A DNA stretch of 6,735 bases from Clostridiaceae bacterium. Its GTDB lineage: Bacteria; Bacillota; Clostridia; Lutisporales; Lutisporaceae. Under the pieces are notes generated by a model that had not been told where the DNA came from, did no database searches, and saw only the letters and a program-made list of their open reading frames with translations. Below, in pieces: positions 6,573-6,735 of the stretch (position 1 is the first letter of the stretch; every line of letters begins with the position of its first letter). A program made the translations under genes and the position numbers. Location of the stretch: contig JAQVFD010000121.1 in assembly GCA_028697435.1 (NCBI GenBank), positions 1-6,735 of the forward strand. The letters run 5' to 3'.

Positions 6573-6613
6573 AAAAAGGTATTGGAACTAAAACTCCGAT
6601 GCCTTTTTGTTTT
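6573..6613 (+). terminator. Rho-independent terminator of the polysaccharide operon
   Basis: Positions 6573-6586 (AAAAAGGTATTGGA) pair with 6595-6608 (TCCGATGCCTTTTT) as a 14-bp stem with two G-U pairs and an 8-base loop. The T-rich tail TTTTTGTTTT overlaps the end of the stem. It lies 23 bases after the last stop of the operon. Because the stem has A and T runs at its base, it could also work for transcription from the other strand, though no gene is seen there. Confidence 0.85.
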
Positions 6614-6625
6614 AATATATTAAAA
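6610..6625. repeat. Perfect AT-only 16-bp palindrome
   Basis: TTTTAATATATTAAAA is identical to its reverse complement. It joins the T tail of the operon terminator and lies about 20 bases before the -35 of the last promoter. It could be a regulator site or an UP-like element, but AT-only palindromes also occur by chance in such DNA. Confidence 0.4.
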
Positions 6626-6645
6626 TACTAAAGCTATAATAATTG

Positions 6646-6673
6646 TTGACATATACCATAAATGAAGTATAAT
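6646..6673 (+). promoter_or_regulatory. Strong sigma-A-type promoter for the last gene
   Basis: A perfect TTGACA (6646-6651) and a perfect TATAAT (6668-6673) are separated by 16 bases, one short of the optimum. Transcription should begin near 6680, about 39 bases before the ATG at 6719. The -35 lies inside one arm of an inverted repeat, which suggests that this strong promoter is repressed under some conditions. Confidence 0.85.
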
Positions 6674-6694
6674 TAGAATAGATGGCATATGTCA
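6647..6694. promoter_or_regulatory. Operator-like inverted repeat around the last promoter
   Basis: TGACATATACCAT (6647-6659) and ATGGCATATGTCA (6682-6694) are inverted copies matching at 12 of 13 positions, 35 bp centre to centre. The left arm covers the -35; the right arm covers about +2 to +15. The right arm is itself nearly palindromic: TGGCATATGTCA (6683-6694) matches its own complement at 10 of 12 bases, as a dimeric regulator site would. The left copy is less symmetrical. The -10 lies between them. Because the left arm is upstream of the transcription start, an RNA hairpin from this promoter is excluded. Confidence 0.6.
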
Positions 6695-6701
6695 GTAACC
6701 A

Positions 6702-6713
6702 TAAGGAGGTGAT
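6702..6713 (+). promoter_or_regulatory. Full-length consensus Shine-Dalgarno site
   Basis: TAAGGAGGTGAT is complementary to the usual bacterial 16S rRNA 3' end over 12 consecutive bases. The AAGGAGGT core ends 8 bases before the ATG at 6719, which fixes that start. Confidence 0.85.
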
Positions 6714-6718
6714 GTACT

Positions 6719-6735
6719 ATGGCAAGACCGATGAA
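6719..6735 (+). CDS. Start of a gene cut by the window end; possibly DUF134 family
   Basis: Only five full codons are visible, M-A-R-P-M, plus AA of a sixth codon that would be K or N. The start is supported by a strong promoter and a 12-base Shine-Dalgarno match. The opening MARP-x-K resembles the beginning of DUF134 proteins, small predicted DNA-binding proteins with a sigma-region-4-like helix-turn-helix, which often begin MARPxKxRxV. If so, the repeat at the promoter could be its own binding site. Five residues cannot prove a family, so the product name is tentative although the gene itself is well supported. Confidence 0.6.

Overview
The window looks like chromosomal DNA from a low-GC, Gram-positive anaerobe of the class Clostridia. 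The guess rests on AT-rich intergenic DNA, strong Shine-Dalgarno sites, GTG as well as ATG starts, a short ProB with no PUA domain, and two DUF4330-type proteins. The Acetivibrio/Ruminiclostridium group is my best guess, but the window alone cannot fix the genus. All genes lie on the + strand, and I see no rRNA, tRNA, CRISPR array, transposase or phage gene.

Layout. (1) Positions 1-1846 hold the end of proB and a complete proA, which encode the first two enzymes of proline synthesis from glutamate. A clear intrinsic terminator follows at 1905-1945. (2) A stand-alone gene at 2008-2556 encodes a predicted secreted protein with a signal peptide, a coiled coil and a conserved-looking C-terminal domain of unknown function. 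It is followed by a G-rich 8-bp tandem repeat and another terminator. (3) A near-consensus promoter at 2674-2703 opens a tight four-gene operon at 2767-6549. It encodes a multi-spanning O-antigen ligase/polymerase family protein, a GT4 glycosyltransferase (ATGA overlap), and two tandem single-pass membrane proteins of the DUF4330 type. A terminator at 6573-6613 closes it. (4) A strong promoter carrying an operator-like inverted repeat, and a Shine-Dalgarno matching the 16S tail over 12 bases, lead into a gene of which only MARPM is visible. It is possibly a DUF134 protein.

Working together. The four-gene operon looks like part of a surface or exopolysaccharide pathway. The GT4 enzyme would add a sugar on the cytoplasmic side, the Wzy_C-type protein would polymerise or transfer lipid-linked glycan outside the membrane, and the two DUF4330 proteins would sit beside it as membrane-anchored extracytoplasmic partners of unknown role. 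No flippase, priming transferase or chain-length regulator is present, so the pathway must depend on genes elsewhere.

The points most worth following up are the operator-like repeat at the last promoter, the tandem divergent DUF4330 pair, the short helical repeats in the N-terminal extension of the Wzy_C-type protein, and the 8-bp G-rich repeat directly after a stop codon. None of these proves a new system.
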